Shown one piece after another: positions 38,745 to 51,576 of a stretch of DNA of 64,000 nucleotides. Made by a program: the position numbers and the translations under genes. Within the stretch, counting starts at the first letter, position 1, and the number at the start of each line of letters is the position of its first letter. Source of the stretch: Agelaius tricolor (Eukaryota; Chordata; Aves; Passeriformes; Icteridae); contig JALJCS010000004.1 of the NCBI GenBank assembly GCA_023055355.1, forward strand, positions 34,342,244 to 34,406,243, given 5' to 3'. Below the pieces are notes generated by a model. It did no database searches. It was not told where the DNA came from and was given only the letters and a program-made list of their open reading frames with translations.

Positions 38745-38808
38745 GATTGCTTCTGTTAAAATATTAAAATCAATTTTATTTAATATTTTAAAATAATGGA
38801 AGCAGTAA
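38745..38808. repeat. Imperfect AT-rich inverted repeat
   Basis: A left arm of the form ATTGCTTCTGTTAAAATATTA pairs imperfectly with a right arm of the form TAATATTTTAAAATAATGGA followed by AGCAGTAAT. It could be a remnant of a small inverted-repeat element or chance in AT-rich DNA. Confidence 0.5.
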
Positions 38809-41800
38809 TTTGGTCATGTCTTCTGTTTTTTGATAATTTAGTAATGTGGATTTTTAATTAGGAAGCTATTTTTAATAAATAGATTTTCCTAAGAAAATGT
38901 ACAGCATAAATGGAATATATTTTATTCAAAAGGAACAGTTACTGTACTTCCTAAGGGCTCTGTAAACATGTAGAGGCTTTTTAAAAAATCCGAGTAAGTG
39001 TTAAAAATACCACTAAGAAAACCTGTTACCTGCTGGTCTAAGAGCGCTTTCACACTTTCACAATTCATAAGCAGAGAATGCAAGGCTTATGTATCGCTCT
39101 GGTGTGAACCACTGAAAGATGTAGAGAGGCCAGGAGAGCACCTGCAATGGACAGAGAAGATGCACTGATACAAATTCCTGTATAATTTTGGGTTAAATTA
39201 AGAACTTCCTTAAAGGGGAAGTCCCTTGCTCTGGGGGAGCAAACACTGAATGTTGATTCAACTATACAATCTACAAAACTGTTTTCAGTGAAAACTGATG
39301 TGCACATATTCAAGGAATTAAGCACTTAATATGACCTATATCCTGTGGCCACCACAATGTGATACTTTTTAAAAGCTTATTGAAACTATAATAAATAACT
39401 AATTAGCTGATAAAGTAAAAAATTCTCTACTAAAATTGCTTTTCTGATTAAATGTAAAAATTTATGGCATCCAAGTATTCTCTTATTTTTCCCTAGAAAA
39501 GGGAAATTATTTTTAGAGCATAGCTGCTATAGTGTACTGGGCCTTAATTTAGACTTTACGTGCTGTTCATTTTGCCTGTTTTGGACATATACCTCTACAC
39601 ACACAAGTGTGTTGGGGTTTTTTTTATGCTCTCTTCAGACTCCCTGGCCCCAGAGTATGCAGGAGACCTTCTTCGAGTGTAACACCAATTTATTTTGTTA
39701 GTCAGCTCGCACTGGTTGCATGCAGATCATTTTCTGCCTTTGAACCAAAAATATTACCTGATTTGAGTCATCCAGGGCCCCCACTGTGAGTGGATAAGAA
39801 GGGTCTTACTGTTTCTTTTGGATGAAATAGAAGTGATAATTACAGGCCAAGTCAGAAGAGAAGAAAAATTGAAATGCTTCTAAATGCCTATTAGTAATGT
39901 AGAACATTTAAATTATGTGTACCAAAGCATGAGGGTGTAGTAGAATCACTGGAGAGTGCAAATAGTGTCCTTAAACATGCTCTGTGAGTGTATTTGAGGT
40001 GCTGATAACAGTATGATCCCCTTGTCAAGGGATGTTATTGATGTGGCATTGCTTCTCTGTGTGACTGATAGTAGCAATATCTTCAGTTAAACAAAAAACG
40101 CTTGTGAACATGGAACCACTATGCAGGCTTCTGTTCTTGATTATCTGCTGAAGGGTCATGACTGGTTCTGTTTGAGGGCAGTATCAGTAAAGAGACAGAG
40201 TGGAAAATGGGGATAATGATTAATCAGATGGAAGACATAAATTCAAGGGAAATTGCTTTAGAGCACAGACAGGTCAGGATGACCTTTGCAGCATCAGAGA
40301 CCACTGTCTAGTGAAAGGTAAAACTAAGCTGTTAAATGATAAGTAATTCTTACCTCTTGGGGAACGCATGGCTTTTAAGGATTGAACCAGTGAGGGTGGG
40401 CTCCACCTTTTAAAACATGGAAAAGACATGAAAAATTAAATAAGGCTGCTGTGTACACTCTTCCCTAATGGTTTGATTTATCATATTATACTGAACCTCG
40501 GGATTTAGAAGAAACCACAGTCAAAAATATGACTGTGTATCTCCTTTGCCTAATTTACATTGCTGCAAAAAACAAACACTCCTTTTAGCAGGAAGGAATA
40601 AAATAAAGTGGAGGTATTTTATAATTATTAAGCAACTATTACTGATTTTGACTTTTTCCCTTCCATGTTTTTATTCCAGTTCCTTTTAATGAAAACCCAT
40701 TTAATGTGAATCAAGAAATTAATACATTTGATCTCAGCAGCTGGCAGAGGTAGTATGTTATGCCCCCTTCAGAACTGTGCGGATAACAGCTTTTCTTGGT
40801 GTGATCCATACAAAAGACTCAACAGGTTTAAGACTTTTGACACCACCTGCTCCAGAAGATGTCCAATGTCTCCCACTCTCTTTATGTTTGACAGAAGATA
40901 ATGCTTTGATAATATGTCTAATATGCTACTTGAATGGCAGCACAGGAAATCAAGCCCACAGCTCCTGAGCACAGCAGTGAGATTCTGTTGCTTCAGCCTT
41001 TGTCCTCTCAAGGGTTTCTTTCAATGACATTTTTCTTCCTGAATATTCAGTCATAATATAAAAATGCTGAAGTGCTATAAATTCATAAGCCTAGTCAATG
41101 CTAAAAGTTGTGCAGAATTTTGAATTGTTTCTTGTGTGTTTTCAGCACACACTTCCAGCAAACTACTGAAGATAATTGTTCTGTAACAGGTGATACCTCA
41201 TTGCCTATCACCCTGGTTTCAGTGTGAGTGTGTTAATTTATTCCAATCCAGTCTAAAACATTCATCCTTAATGTTCCTTGCAAACACCCTTTAAGGGTGT
41301 GCTGTTGCTTGTTGTGGCGGAACAGAAATATGAGATCACAGATAGGTAGGAGAGGCCGATGCTACAAAGTGCAGCTCAGTGTGTGAAGTGCAGTGTGCTC
41401 CCCTTGTCTTGCCAGAAAGGACACCTGAGAATGTCTGTTTGTAGACTGCACTTGCTACATATGTCAAAAGTAAGGTTTCTAACTAGCCATTCGGATAACA
41501 GCTGTGGTCAGAGAATGCTAATGAAAAATACTGCCATGTTGGGTTTTTTGGCTATTCCTGCTGCTCTTCCAGATTATAGTTTTGGTCCCAAGAGGCTTTA
41601 TAATTTTGAATATACCATTCTCTATGGATAAAGCTGCTTTCAAATTTCCGGTGTCTAGAGTCTAGAGATGCCTTCAGCATTGTCAGTAGAGAGATGGACC
41701 TGTGTATATAGAATTTTAGCCTGCTGTCTGTAGCTTTACTGTCTGCTTTTAGTGAAGTTTAATGGTCCTAAGGGTAGTCTGCAAATCAGGAATATGATCT

Positions 41801-41849
41801 TGTTTTCTGTGAGCATGCTGAGTGTCCCAACAGACTTGGTTTGCCCTGC

Positions 41850-42470
41850 AAGTCTCACTGGGACCCCTCACGCAAGCACCTTTGGCCTGCTATTTCAGGA
41901 CCTTTGGCTGACCAGGCTTTGGCCCTCAGGAGGGTAGCCAAGGAGCAGCAACCATGAGACTGCTCCAGGAGAGACGGCAGCGCAGGAGATGAGGGGGACC
42001 ACAGCGTGGGCAGGGCAGTGCTGTCACTGATGGAACATTGTCCTGAGGAAGAGCATGGCGAGAGCAACAGTTTTCATCAAGTGTCTGGTGCTCGTCAGAC
42101 AGAGTAGGGCAGTGTTATGTCTGTGATCTGTCAGGCAAGTCCAGTCTGAGATTCAGGAACAGCAGGCAATAGGAGACAGATGGAGCTATATAGTGCAGCT
42201 ATAGTGAAGCTCAGGCAGACTTGAGGTGGCCAAGTCTGAGCTTAAGAGGGAACTTGAGCCCATGGCAGAGCATCTGGTGTACTGGAAGGGGTACTGGGTG
42301 AGGCAGGGCTGGATTTAACGAGGCACTTGGGTCTTAATGAGTCTTAATGAGGGACTAGGAGCCCTGACAGCCAGTTAAAACTCTACAAAAGAAGTGCGAT
42401 CAGTTTCAAAGCAGGGAACTTCAAGAATATGGTAAACTTCACTGCTGAATGTCAAAACATTTTAAGAACC
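41850..42470. other. Unclassified GC-richer block in intron 1
   Basis: A purine-skewed stretch (on the plus strand) richer in GC than its surroundings, with no domain-bearing frame and no CR1 signature. It contains the small tandem duplication GTCTTAATGA/GTCTTAATGA at about 42,331-42,350. It resembles the 17,800-18,440 block in reverse orientation in its CTTGTCTG/CAGACAAG-like texture, but this was judged by eye only. Confidence 0.35.
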
Positions 42471-45289
42471 AGACTAAAAATTAGGCTAAGAATAAGGTGG
42501 AATACTGAGGATCTCAGTGAATCAGAGAATTGTTCTTGTCTATAAACCACAAAGATTACCAGGTGGCACTCTGCTTTAAATAAAATAGAGATGGTTTGTA
42601 TGACAATTTATTTTTGAGATGTTTCAGCTCACCACACCTTTCTGCTGTGCAAATTCAAACATAGGGAACAGATTTTTTTTTTCAAATTGTCAAGTAGGTT
42701 GTTTTCAAAATAAGCTGCAGAAAGCTTGTCGAAATTGAAAAAAAAAAAAAAATACCAGCTCTTCTATCTTCATTTTGCTGCCTTTATTTTGCGCTTTTAA
42801 TGGCAGAGCACTGGGTTTATTCAGTTGTGCCATCCATCTCTACATATTCTACCCAAGGGAAGAAAGCCACACTGTGGTTGTGCTCAGATTGTATAATGTA
42901 CTCTGAGATACAGATAAATCCCATTTTGTTAGAAGTCTAAGTTACTGAATCTGAAAAGCTTGGGTCTGCTGCATTTTCAGTACAGACTTTTCATCTGTCC
43001 ATTATATTAGTCTTTTTTCATGGTTCCTTCTCACCTATGTTACCAAATCCACAAAATAAAGGCTTATGGAGTTCACAGAATGAAGTAGTGGTCTAAAATA
43101 CAAGTATTATATTTGTGATTTAATGGGACCCATAAACCTACAGGCACTTTGATTAATTTACTTGAAGTTTTCTTACATCTGCATGTGCTCAGGCACATAT
43201 GCACTCTGCAACCTGCAGTAATAGTGTGATTCAGGATAAAAACCTGAAAATGTGTAGTCAGCACACCATGCAGTTTGAATCTGGCTAAAATATGAGTTTA
43301 TGCTAAGCACTACAATGTCTGCTTTTCCCAGTGTGGCATAAAATGAGGTAAACAATTTGCACAACTGTAAGTCAGTGCAGCCTTAAGTAAAATGCATTTG
43401 GGTTCTTAGCAGCATCATTTGTGTTTGGGGAGCATTGAGCAGTCATGATTTCCTTTCTTACCTAGTTAAGGCCTGGTAGACAATGAGTCAGCCTTCATTG
43501 TGAAAAAGTAATTTCCACCTCAAACTGTTGCATTTCCCTACTGGGAGAGGTAAGATTTTATGAGTGTGAAGAATCACTTCTTTTAGTGCAGCAGAACTAG
43601 CATTTTATTTCAGTATCAGGTTCCATAATCTTTACTAGCTCGGGTATATCTGAAGATGAACAATACCTTACTGTGATCACAACCCTCCAGTAAAAATGCT
43701 CCATGAAGCATGGTGCAGAAAAGAGTGTTAGGAAAACTCTAAAGAAACAGGATGCATTAGAAAAGATTCGTGTACATGATCTGGAGTATACACAGTACAG
43801 TTTTTTTTAGCCAAATAATTTAGAATGTATCCTGTTCTTTAGGAATAAAAGAGAAAATTAAGGTGAATGTAAAACTAAATCACTTTGCAAAAAAAGTCTA
43901 GGAGTCTTGGTTGTTCTTGTACAAAAATGAAAATAATGGAGGATTGCCGGGTACTTTCAAAGTACGATAATCTGTTCCTTAACCTCCTTCTTTTATGTGA
44001 GATGCCAAGATGTTTGAAGGGAAATCATAAACTTTTAGTTACTTCAGAAGGAAAAATAAGAGGTAAAGCTTTTTAATTCACTTTCTACTTAAACTCATAG
44101 GAACTTTTTGCTATTTATATATCTTATAAATATTTAGATATATTTTGAGAACACTGAAAATACCTTTTGCCTAGGCACCTCTTGTCTGCATATTATCAGG
44201 CTGCTTTTCTTACAGCCTTCCATGGATGTTTTCTTCTGTCATTCTTGATTATAGCTGAGTTCCCATATTGCTGAATATCCACAACAGAATCTGAAAGTCA
44301 TTGTTACTTTTTATTTGCAAGTATATTCCTTATCAACTTTGTTATGGCCTTCTAATGTGTAATGATCTGTTCCTGACATGTACAGCTTTTACTTCTGTAG
44401 TTACACAGCTTTCTATTTTGTGTCTGTATTTTTCTGGGCTGTTTTCTCTCAGAAGTAGTAAATTTATGGAAAAACACAGTTCAAAGAGCAATGTCTTGAA
44501 ATTACCAAATACAAATTTAAAAACATATTTTTATATCTGCCCATGTCGAGTTTCACAAGTGGTCTAATTTTTTTGTGTTTAAATTTCCACTATTTCAAAG
44601 TAGGAAAGAGAAGATTATTAAATATTCTGTGTAGTTTATCTGAGGAACTAATTTTAAAAGAAATTTTTGCACTTTTGAACATTAATAATCTATAGCATTT
44701 GTTACATATTTTCTACATATCCTAATTAATTTGCATCAAGAAACATAAATGCTATCTATCTATGATCGAATTTTACTTTTGAAAACAGAGCAAAAATAGC
44801 AGGAACAGTGGCATTTTTTTTGCATTTCAAAATCACTAGAGATCAAGCATTTTGAACTAGAGCAAAGTCATAAAAATGTTGGCATTTTTATAGCATGTGA
44901 CAGGGATGTGACAAAAATCTGATATATATTTCAGATCATGCAGCTCTCTCATCTTTGCCCAGTGCTTCTCCAAAATGAAATTTGTATAAAAACAGAAGAC
45001 TATTTTCTTTTCCCATATGGGCAGTGGTTGCTTAACCAATTTTAGCTGTTTAGGGGCCTAAATGGTCGCCCATCTTCTAGAATCTGCTGAGGTGTCCTTT
45101 TGTCTCTCTCTAGATTACCAGACTGAATTCTAAACCTTTTTTGTTATTCTGTGAAAGATATATTTGTGTACTGACATATTCAGCAATTGATGCTTGATTT
45201 TGATTTATAAAAATAAAGCTCTTCATTTAATGTGAGAAAATCAACTTTTTTTTTTGATCTGTCAGAATGGTAGAGTAATTTGGGTGAAG

Positions 45290-45800
45290 AAGTAATTTGG
45301 AGGTTACCGAGTCTCAGATCTGGATTTAAATAGTTCAGAGTCTTGTCCAGTTAAGGTTTGAATACCTCCAATCTGGGAAACCCAATGCTCCTCTGTGTAG
45401 CCATGTAAGTGGCTGGAGACTTACCATGAAGAATTTCTTCTTTAGAACTGTCTGGAATTTCTCTTGCTGCAACTTGAAACTGTTTCCTCTTTTCTTTTTG
45501 TCTTTGCCTCTGAAAAGCGCCCATCTTCATTGTATTTTTAATCTCTCATTAGATGATGGGGGATGGTGAACAGATTTCTCCTAAAGTATTCTCCTCTGAA
45601 GATCAGGCAAAAAAGAGTTACTCTCCTTGCAATCATGCATCCCAGACCTCTAACCACTCCAGTGATCCTCTCCAGACTATGTGATGGTGAAGTGCATGAA
45701 GTTGGATGTGGTAGTCAGTGTGGCCACACAGAGGGGAAATGTTCCCTTCAACCAGTGGAGAGCATTCCTCCTAAAGTGGCCCAGCTGTCATGGTGGAATG
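45290..45800 (-). mobile_element. CR1 LINE fragment, old
   Basis: Reverse-complement CR1 3' part in diverged form: GTCCAGTTAAGGTTTGAATA, AACCCAATGCTCCTCTGTGT, a GAATTTCTTCTTTAGAACTG block, then the GATCCTCTCCAGACTATG region. The edges are approximate. Confidence 0.6.
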
Positions 45801-48800
45801 TGTTCTGTCTGATATTCACCTGAATCTGTAGGGCCATGTGTGATTTAAGAAAGTGATTTAAATTTAAACAATGTAAATATTAATTAAATTCAAAGAATAT
45901 ATTCCCCATCTTAACTTTGCATTTTGGTGTAGCCAGATTTATGAGATTTGGCAATAATGTACCTGTTACAAATAACAAAAAGTAACAGATGTTAAAGATA
46001 AAGAAAAAATAATATGATCTTTGAGTGAATAGCAAAGTGACTGAAAAGGGAGTATGGATGAGAAAATCAGGATGTTCAAGTACCTTTTAATGTTATGCTG
46101 AGAAACCACTACTCTTCTACCAGGGTTTATTGAGCACAGCAGCTGATTCCCCATGCAGAGGCCAACACAGAGCAGCATCAGATAAAGATAGAATTGGCAG
46201 AACTGGGAAGAGTCTTTTGACTCTCATTCTGCAGGCACAGGAATGATGTGCCCCAGCAGAAATTCAGCAGAATGAAAAGCTAAATGTTTTCAGAAAGTTT
46301 TTCCCAGTGGGATATCAGAGTGTGATCCTGTATTTACTCCTAAAAAATAAAGAATGCTTACCTCTTTTATTTCAGGAAGAAAGGAAAGACACGTAATTCC
46401 AGCTTGTAATACAGCTTGCCCTACAAGATGCCCTTCAACCCTCCCAAGTTTTCCCTAAGCTCCAGTGCTATTCTGTGGCATCTGTCAGTCTAGTATTAGT
46501 ACAGTTGCTGTTTCAAAGTACCTGCACATTACAGCTTTGTGCAAAGCAATTTCAGAAATGTCTGCTTCGGTGGCTGAGGCTTGTCCTGTTGCATTTGCAG
46601 ATTTTATTCCCTGGAGAATTTCCACAGGGCATTATTTTCTTATTTTACTTCCAGGATAGATCTCCTTGGCTGTTCTTCTTAAAACTTCAGACTTGGTGTT
46701 TTTAAAATATGTTTTTTTAATATATATCTATCCCCAGGTTTCCCTCTTTCTTGTGAGTGGATTTTTTTTTCTGCTTTCCTTTGATCTCAAATGATTCATG
46801 ACAGCTGGTGGGCCTTTATTTCAGAGAAGACTTGTCTGCTTTCTGTACAGCAGCAAACATGACAATGGCAGATACAAGACAGAAATTGCTAGTCGGTGTG
46901 CTTTTGGTAGAGGGTTGTGGGGTTTTTTTTGCTAACCTTGAGCAATGGAAACTTGCGTGTCCAACTGCTTTGTTCCTTCATTATTGAAATGCAGGATGAT
47001 GCTTTCCACTGTGATTCTGACAGATAAAAAGTACAAAATACATTGGAAACACTGATGATGGAAGCAAATTTTCAGGAGAAGTGGGTATGAGAAGGGAGAT
47101 AGCCCTTGGCTTCAGAGGAAACAATTTTCTTTTGCATTTTTTTTCTCCTTTTAAGGCAGCCTTAAAAGTGCAGAGATATGTTTGAATATGTTTGGCTAAA
47201 AAAAGTTTTTATCAATAATGAAATTTCAACTTTACTAAGATTTGGGTAGTCATTCATGTAATGTGGGTAGAGTATGAAATCTCATAAACTTTTACTGGTG
47301 AAATTTAACTTATGTCATTCAGGTTGGATGATGTTTTATTCTTGTCAATTCTTGTTGAACAAGGTGATGCATTCAGCTTGTGTTAACCACCACCCAATAC
47401 AGATCCTGGAAGTAGTATGTGCTTTGGGTGAATAGCAAAGTGACTGGAAGGGAGCACTTCTTCACTGAAGAAGTCCACAGGAAACACAGTATTCAAAGAA
47501 CAAATTAAAACCACAGTGTTGGAAAACCACAATGATCCCACCTTGTCTTTAAAGAAATGATTTTTTATTTTAGTGTTTGCCAGGTAAAAGCATGTACAAG
47601 CTTGAAGTGGCCAAATAGTGATCAGATTGATTGCAAAACTGACAAAAGCAATCAAAACTCTGGTATTTATGTACTGTAAGACAAAACGACCAGGAAGTAT
47701 TAGATTTCAAAAGAATCCAAAACCAAAAAAAAACCCTAAAACTTTGGACTAACAAAATTTTCTTTTATATGCTAATCTCTGTTTACAATTTACTGTGGGA
47801 AAGACAGCAAGACATCTCAAAACATGTCCTAAGCTTTGTTCAGTCACCTTTTCCTAGGAAAGCAAGCTCTTGATTACATAAAAAAATGAAGGAAAGCTTC
47901 ATTCCACTGTAGGGTCTTAACAGTTTTGTTCCTAATAATATTTTAATTTTTGTTCCTACAAATAATTTAATTAGTAGATATGACTATTTCAGATTTGGAA
48001 CTCAGTCTAGCCTATTAGGGGTGCATTGAACTGAGTCTAATTCTAAGGAATTAGATGTTGTTATTACAACCAGAGAGCAGGTAATATCTATTTTCTCTTC
48101 AATAATTCTTTTGCTGTCAATATTGAACCTTTTTTGTAGGTCAAAAGAAAGCATGAAAAAGGCCAACAAGAGAGGTTGGAGCATAGATGAACCTTCACTC
48201 CAGACTGTGACCTTAGGTGGAACTGTGGATCAAAGGGGTTTAGGAGACTGATAAAGAGTGAGATGAATTAGACATGACTGTGTCAGCATTAGGATGATAG
48301 TGCTCATAAAACTTACCAGCATTGTATCATCCTTCTTCAGGATATTCTTTGAAAGATATTTAGAGCATAGAAGTAAAGCATGGAGGACTAATATAGTGGA
48401 AGTATAAAGTGAAGAATGTCCCACCTCCTAACTTTGTACCTACAATTTTCCGCTCTGCCTTTCTTGGAGAATTTGTTTTTACAATATTATTGCATTTTTA
48501 TCAGAGATTATTCAGTTAAGATTTCCTGATTTTCACTGGACAGAGTTAATAGCTTTTGTCTTAGGTTTGTGATTTCATTGTCTTATGTGGTCTGATTTCA
48601 TCATACTGTTAGCTTTCCAGTTTGTACTGCTTAAAGGAGAGCTTTTGCAGATCCTGGTTTCATTGCTTATATTTCCAGATGTAAGTGGGGAAGAATCAGG
48701 CCTGTGATCAAAAGCACTATAAGGAAAGAATTATTAGAGTTATTTGGTTTTGGTGATATGTTAAGGCTCTAAGGAGCAGTTAAAGGTAATATTTTTTGTT

Positions 48801-48903
48801 AAAGGCAGATGTCCTCAAGCATTTTACTGTCAGGCAAACATGTTCTTTTTTCTGAAAAAGGTTATGAAATTTCAAGTAAAAACAAGCTAAAAGCAATTCC
48901 ACT

Positions 48904-48963
48904 TGTTTTGTTCTAATGAGTTAAATAGTTTAATAGTTTTGTTCTAATTAGTTAAGTAGTTTA
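48904..48963. repeat. Tandem duplication, about 30-bp unit
   Basis: Two neighbouring copies of GTTTTGTTCTAAT-AGTTAA-TAGTTTA differing at a few positions. It is a simple local duplication. Confidence 0.85.
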
Positions 48964-49321
48964 AGAAGAATTGGGCAGGTAGAGCATATGGTGCAGAAAC
49001 AGTTATCTCTGCAGGTTTAATGAGAAAGAAAAATAGTAAAATGGGAAAAAGAAGATTGCAATGTACCATAAAGACCCTGTTTCTGCTGAGCTCAGGATCA
49101 TTGATGTGTACTAGGTAAATGAATTCCCATGCTCATCTTGCATACGTCTGTTGTGTCTGCAGAGAGGATGCAGTGACAAGTGCTGGTACAAGACCAGTGG
49201 TGAAAATACCATCCAAGCAGGGAGAGTGTTGGGAACAGCCACTGGTGGTGGTACTGCTGCCTTGCAGTATTGTACACAGTTCTGTCTACTGCAGCTTGAG
49301 CTGGAAGAGTGCAGCCTAGGG

Positions 49322-49325
49322 ATGT
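49322..49325. repeat. ERV target-site duplication, left copy (ATGT)
   Basis: ATGT directly adjoins the TG end of the left LTR and is matched by ATGT right after the right LTR. Confidence 0.9.
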
Positions 49326-49725
49326 TGTTAGCGTTTAAAAAAACATAATCACATAAACTACTATATGCGGTGCTTTTTATTTAAGAACTCTGGGAGTCGG
49401 GGTAGTTTCCACCCAAATCTGATTCCGACCATACATTTGAGGTGAACGTGTTTTATATTCTATCATTACATAACTTTCATGTTAATTATTAAACTTATAT
49501 TGTTCTATTGTATACACAGATTTCAGCTACACATAGCCCCCTTTAAATTTCCAACATAGTTTCTCACTATTCTTCTTATGGTTATATAATAATTATATTT
49601 AATTACTAAACATCTAACAATTATATCTTTTATCATACTGCTTACTCAGGTGCAGTGATCTAAGAAAACACAAAGCCCAATATTTTCAAAGATTATTTTT
49701 AACGTTTTCCAGGGCTCCACTATCA
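49326..49725 (-). repeat. ERV 3' LTR (400 bp)
   Basis: TG...CA ends. It is nearly identical to the right LTR, with about 14 substitutions and three indels by hand alignment, one of them a 9-bp difference near 49,605. The minus strand shows a TATA box (ATATAAAA, about 49,451-49,458) and a poly(A) signal (AATAAA, 49,377-49,382). Confidence 0.96.
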
Positions 49726-49740
49726 TTCTCCCCCCTTTGA
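49726..49740 (-). other. ERV polypurine tract (PPT)
   Basis: The minus strand reads TCAAAGGGGGGAGAA immediately before the TG of the 3' LTR. This is the standard position and composition of the plus-strand primer for retroviral DNA synthesis. Confidence 0.92.
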
Positions 49741-49802
49741 AAGCATTTTCACTTCACTATAGGTGTAAATGTTTTCACTTGATACAGTCCTTTATTCCTC
49801 AA

Positions 49803-51547
49803 TTATATTTGGTGTTCTTCAAATCCAGGGTTGACGTGGATGCTATCACGAACTGGAGAACCAGAAGATGGTGGGCGTGGATCTCGAGTCAGTGCCTTTA
49901 TTATTTTCTGCTTCCAGGACGTTTTCTTCTGTATCTCTCCCTTTAAGATGCTGTAAACTAACCAAATTGCTAAGAATACAATTAGTAAGATTATCACACT
50001 CTCAATGATAGATTTAATCCATGAACTCACATTCCACCCTAACCCTTTAAAGATTTTTTCCTAACCAGCTTGTGGTCAAGTCCTTTTGCTCTTCTTGTGC
50101 TTCATGATTTATTTGTTTCAACTGATTGATGTCATATTCTACATCTGCAGTTACATTTGGGATATGAACGCAGCAATGATCAACTTGTCCCTTTAAAAAT
50201 CCACATACTCCATGCTCTTTCAGGAGTAACAAATCTAAGGCTAATCGATTTTGTAAAGTCATTTTTTTGGTGGCTTGTAATTGTACGTTTAATTCTTTAA
50301 ATCCTTCCCGGATGACTCTTGCCAATCTATCTACCTGACCTGTAAGTTTGTACAGCATCTCCCTACTCTGATAGTTTGCTATAGGACCAAGTAATGACTC
50401 TAGGGCCCACCCAAATTTCACTCCACCAGAGGGTTCTTGCCAAGTGTCATCTGGATTTTCATTGTCTAGAACTTTTCGTCTTGCTCTTATCTGCAGAAGC
50501 TCATGTTTTCTGTTAAATGGGGACTTTTCCAAATTGAACATGAGGTTGGAAGGCCTAAAGTAATCTCCTTTATTTTCCCATCTACAGGCAGATGTGTTGT
50601 CCAGGTACCATCGCTTGCTGCCCATACAAATTATCCTGGACCACGTACTGTACTCCTGATACATCCTACAACTGCTTTATAATTCACTCTGCCTTGTTTA
50701 TGTTTGATCCCTCTGCAAGCACAACCAATTTGTAGGGCTGTTGCCAGGGGTGGCATCTGTTTTATCCCTGCATCATCAGAAGTGCAGTCATAAGTTTTAT
50801 TACATGCCCACCAACTTACTTTGTCTGCCCTCGGTCTGCTACTGGTGGCAGTGTTTGTTACTGCTGGATCTGTTTCATTCTCAGAGCCTTCCCACTTAAT
50901 GCACCAAGGGGTGTTTGCCATATATTGGAATCTTTGAAGAATACTCACAGACCACGCACTGTCCCAAGGCTCTGTCTGATCTTTCTGATCCTTGGCCTCA
51001 CACTTCCATACCAGATTGGTTTCTGTAACATTTTCTATAATCTTTTTATAGTGTGGCAAATAGCATTGCCATTGTGTGATGCCTCCTGATTCTCCCATAG
51101 GGGTTCCTAGTATGCCATCACTTAGAATACAGTCTTTCTGGCCCATGGGTCTCATCCATGTTCCTATTTTCTCCCAAGTTTCCTTGATTACTTGCCTCGA
51201 TTTGGGTACCTGTTTAAATGTAATTGTTTTGTTCTTTTGTATTTCAGGTAGTTTTGATGTTATGATTCCCCAATTTACTGGGTCTCCTGCTGCCTTTGGT
51301 ATTGGCAGACAGGCATTATTCTACTGGTGTTTTGCATTTTGGCAAAGTCTTTGACTAATCCAATCATTACATTCTCAGCCCGAACTGCATTAGAAACCTT
51401 TATCACCTGTGTTTCTGTTTGTACCTCTCTCTTCATTCTAGAATGAAGAGTAGTTAGTTGATCATTTTGCATTCCACATCCCAAAGACATTAATGACCAT
51501 AACGTTAGCACAATTACTGATAACATTCTCAAAGTGATTAAACACAT
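49803..51547 (-). pseudogene. env: ERV envelope gene, broken
   Basis: Env would mediate receptor binding and membrane fusion. It begins with a signal-peptide-like segment (MCLITLRMLSVIVLTLWSLM). The surface subunit lies in two frames: a frameshift falls between about 51,300 and 51,345, and a stop occurs at 51,275. N-glycosylation sites are seen (NVTETN, NETD, NKTY). An in-frame TAA at 50,631 and a further frameshift near 50,520 lead to the transmembrane subunit. There an RARR cleavage-like site, a heptad-rich stretch, the LQNRLALDLL immunosuppressive-domain-like segment and a CGFLKGQVDHCC cysteine motif are present. A one-base frameshift in an A run near 50,056 separates the ectodomain from the membrane anchor (VIILLIVFLAIWLVYSI) and a cytoplasmic tail of about 45 residues. 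At least three frameshifts and one stop make it non-functional. Confidence 0.92.
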
Positions 51548-51576
51548 CTTATCTGCAGCCTTGTTGGTTCCACAGT

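Noticed and set aside
38745..38808. Possible small inverted-repeat transposon
   Set aside because: The arms match only imperfectly and no target duplication was seen. Kept as a low-confidence repeat only.
49803..51547. Possibility of a domesticated (syncytin-like) envelope gene
   Set aside because: At least three frameshifts and a stop break the gene, so no full-length Env can be made.
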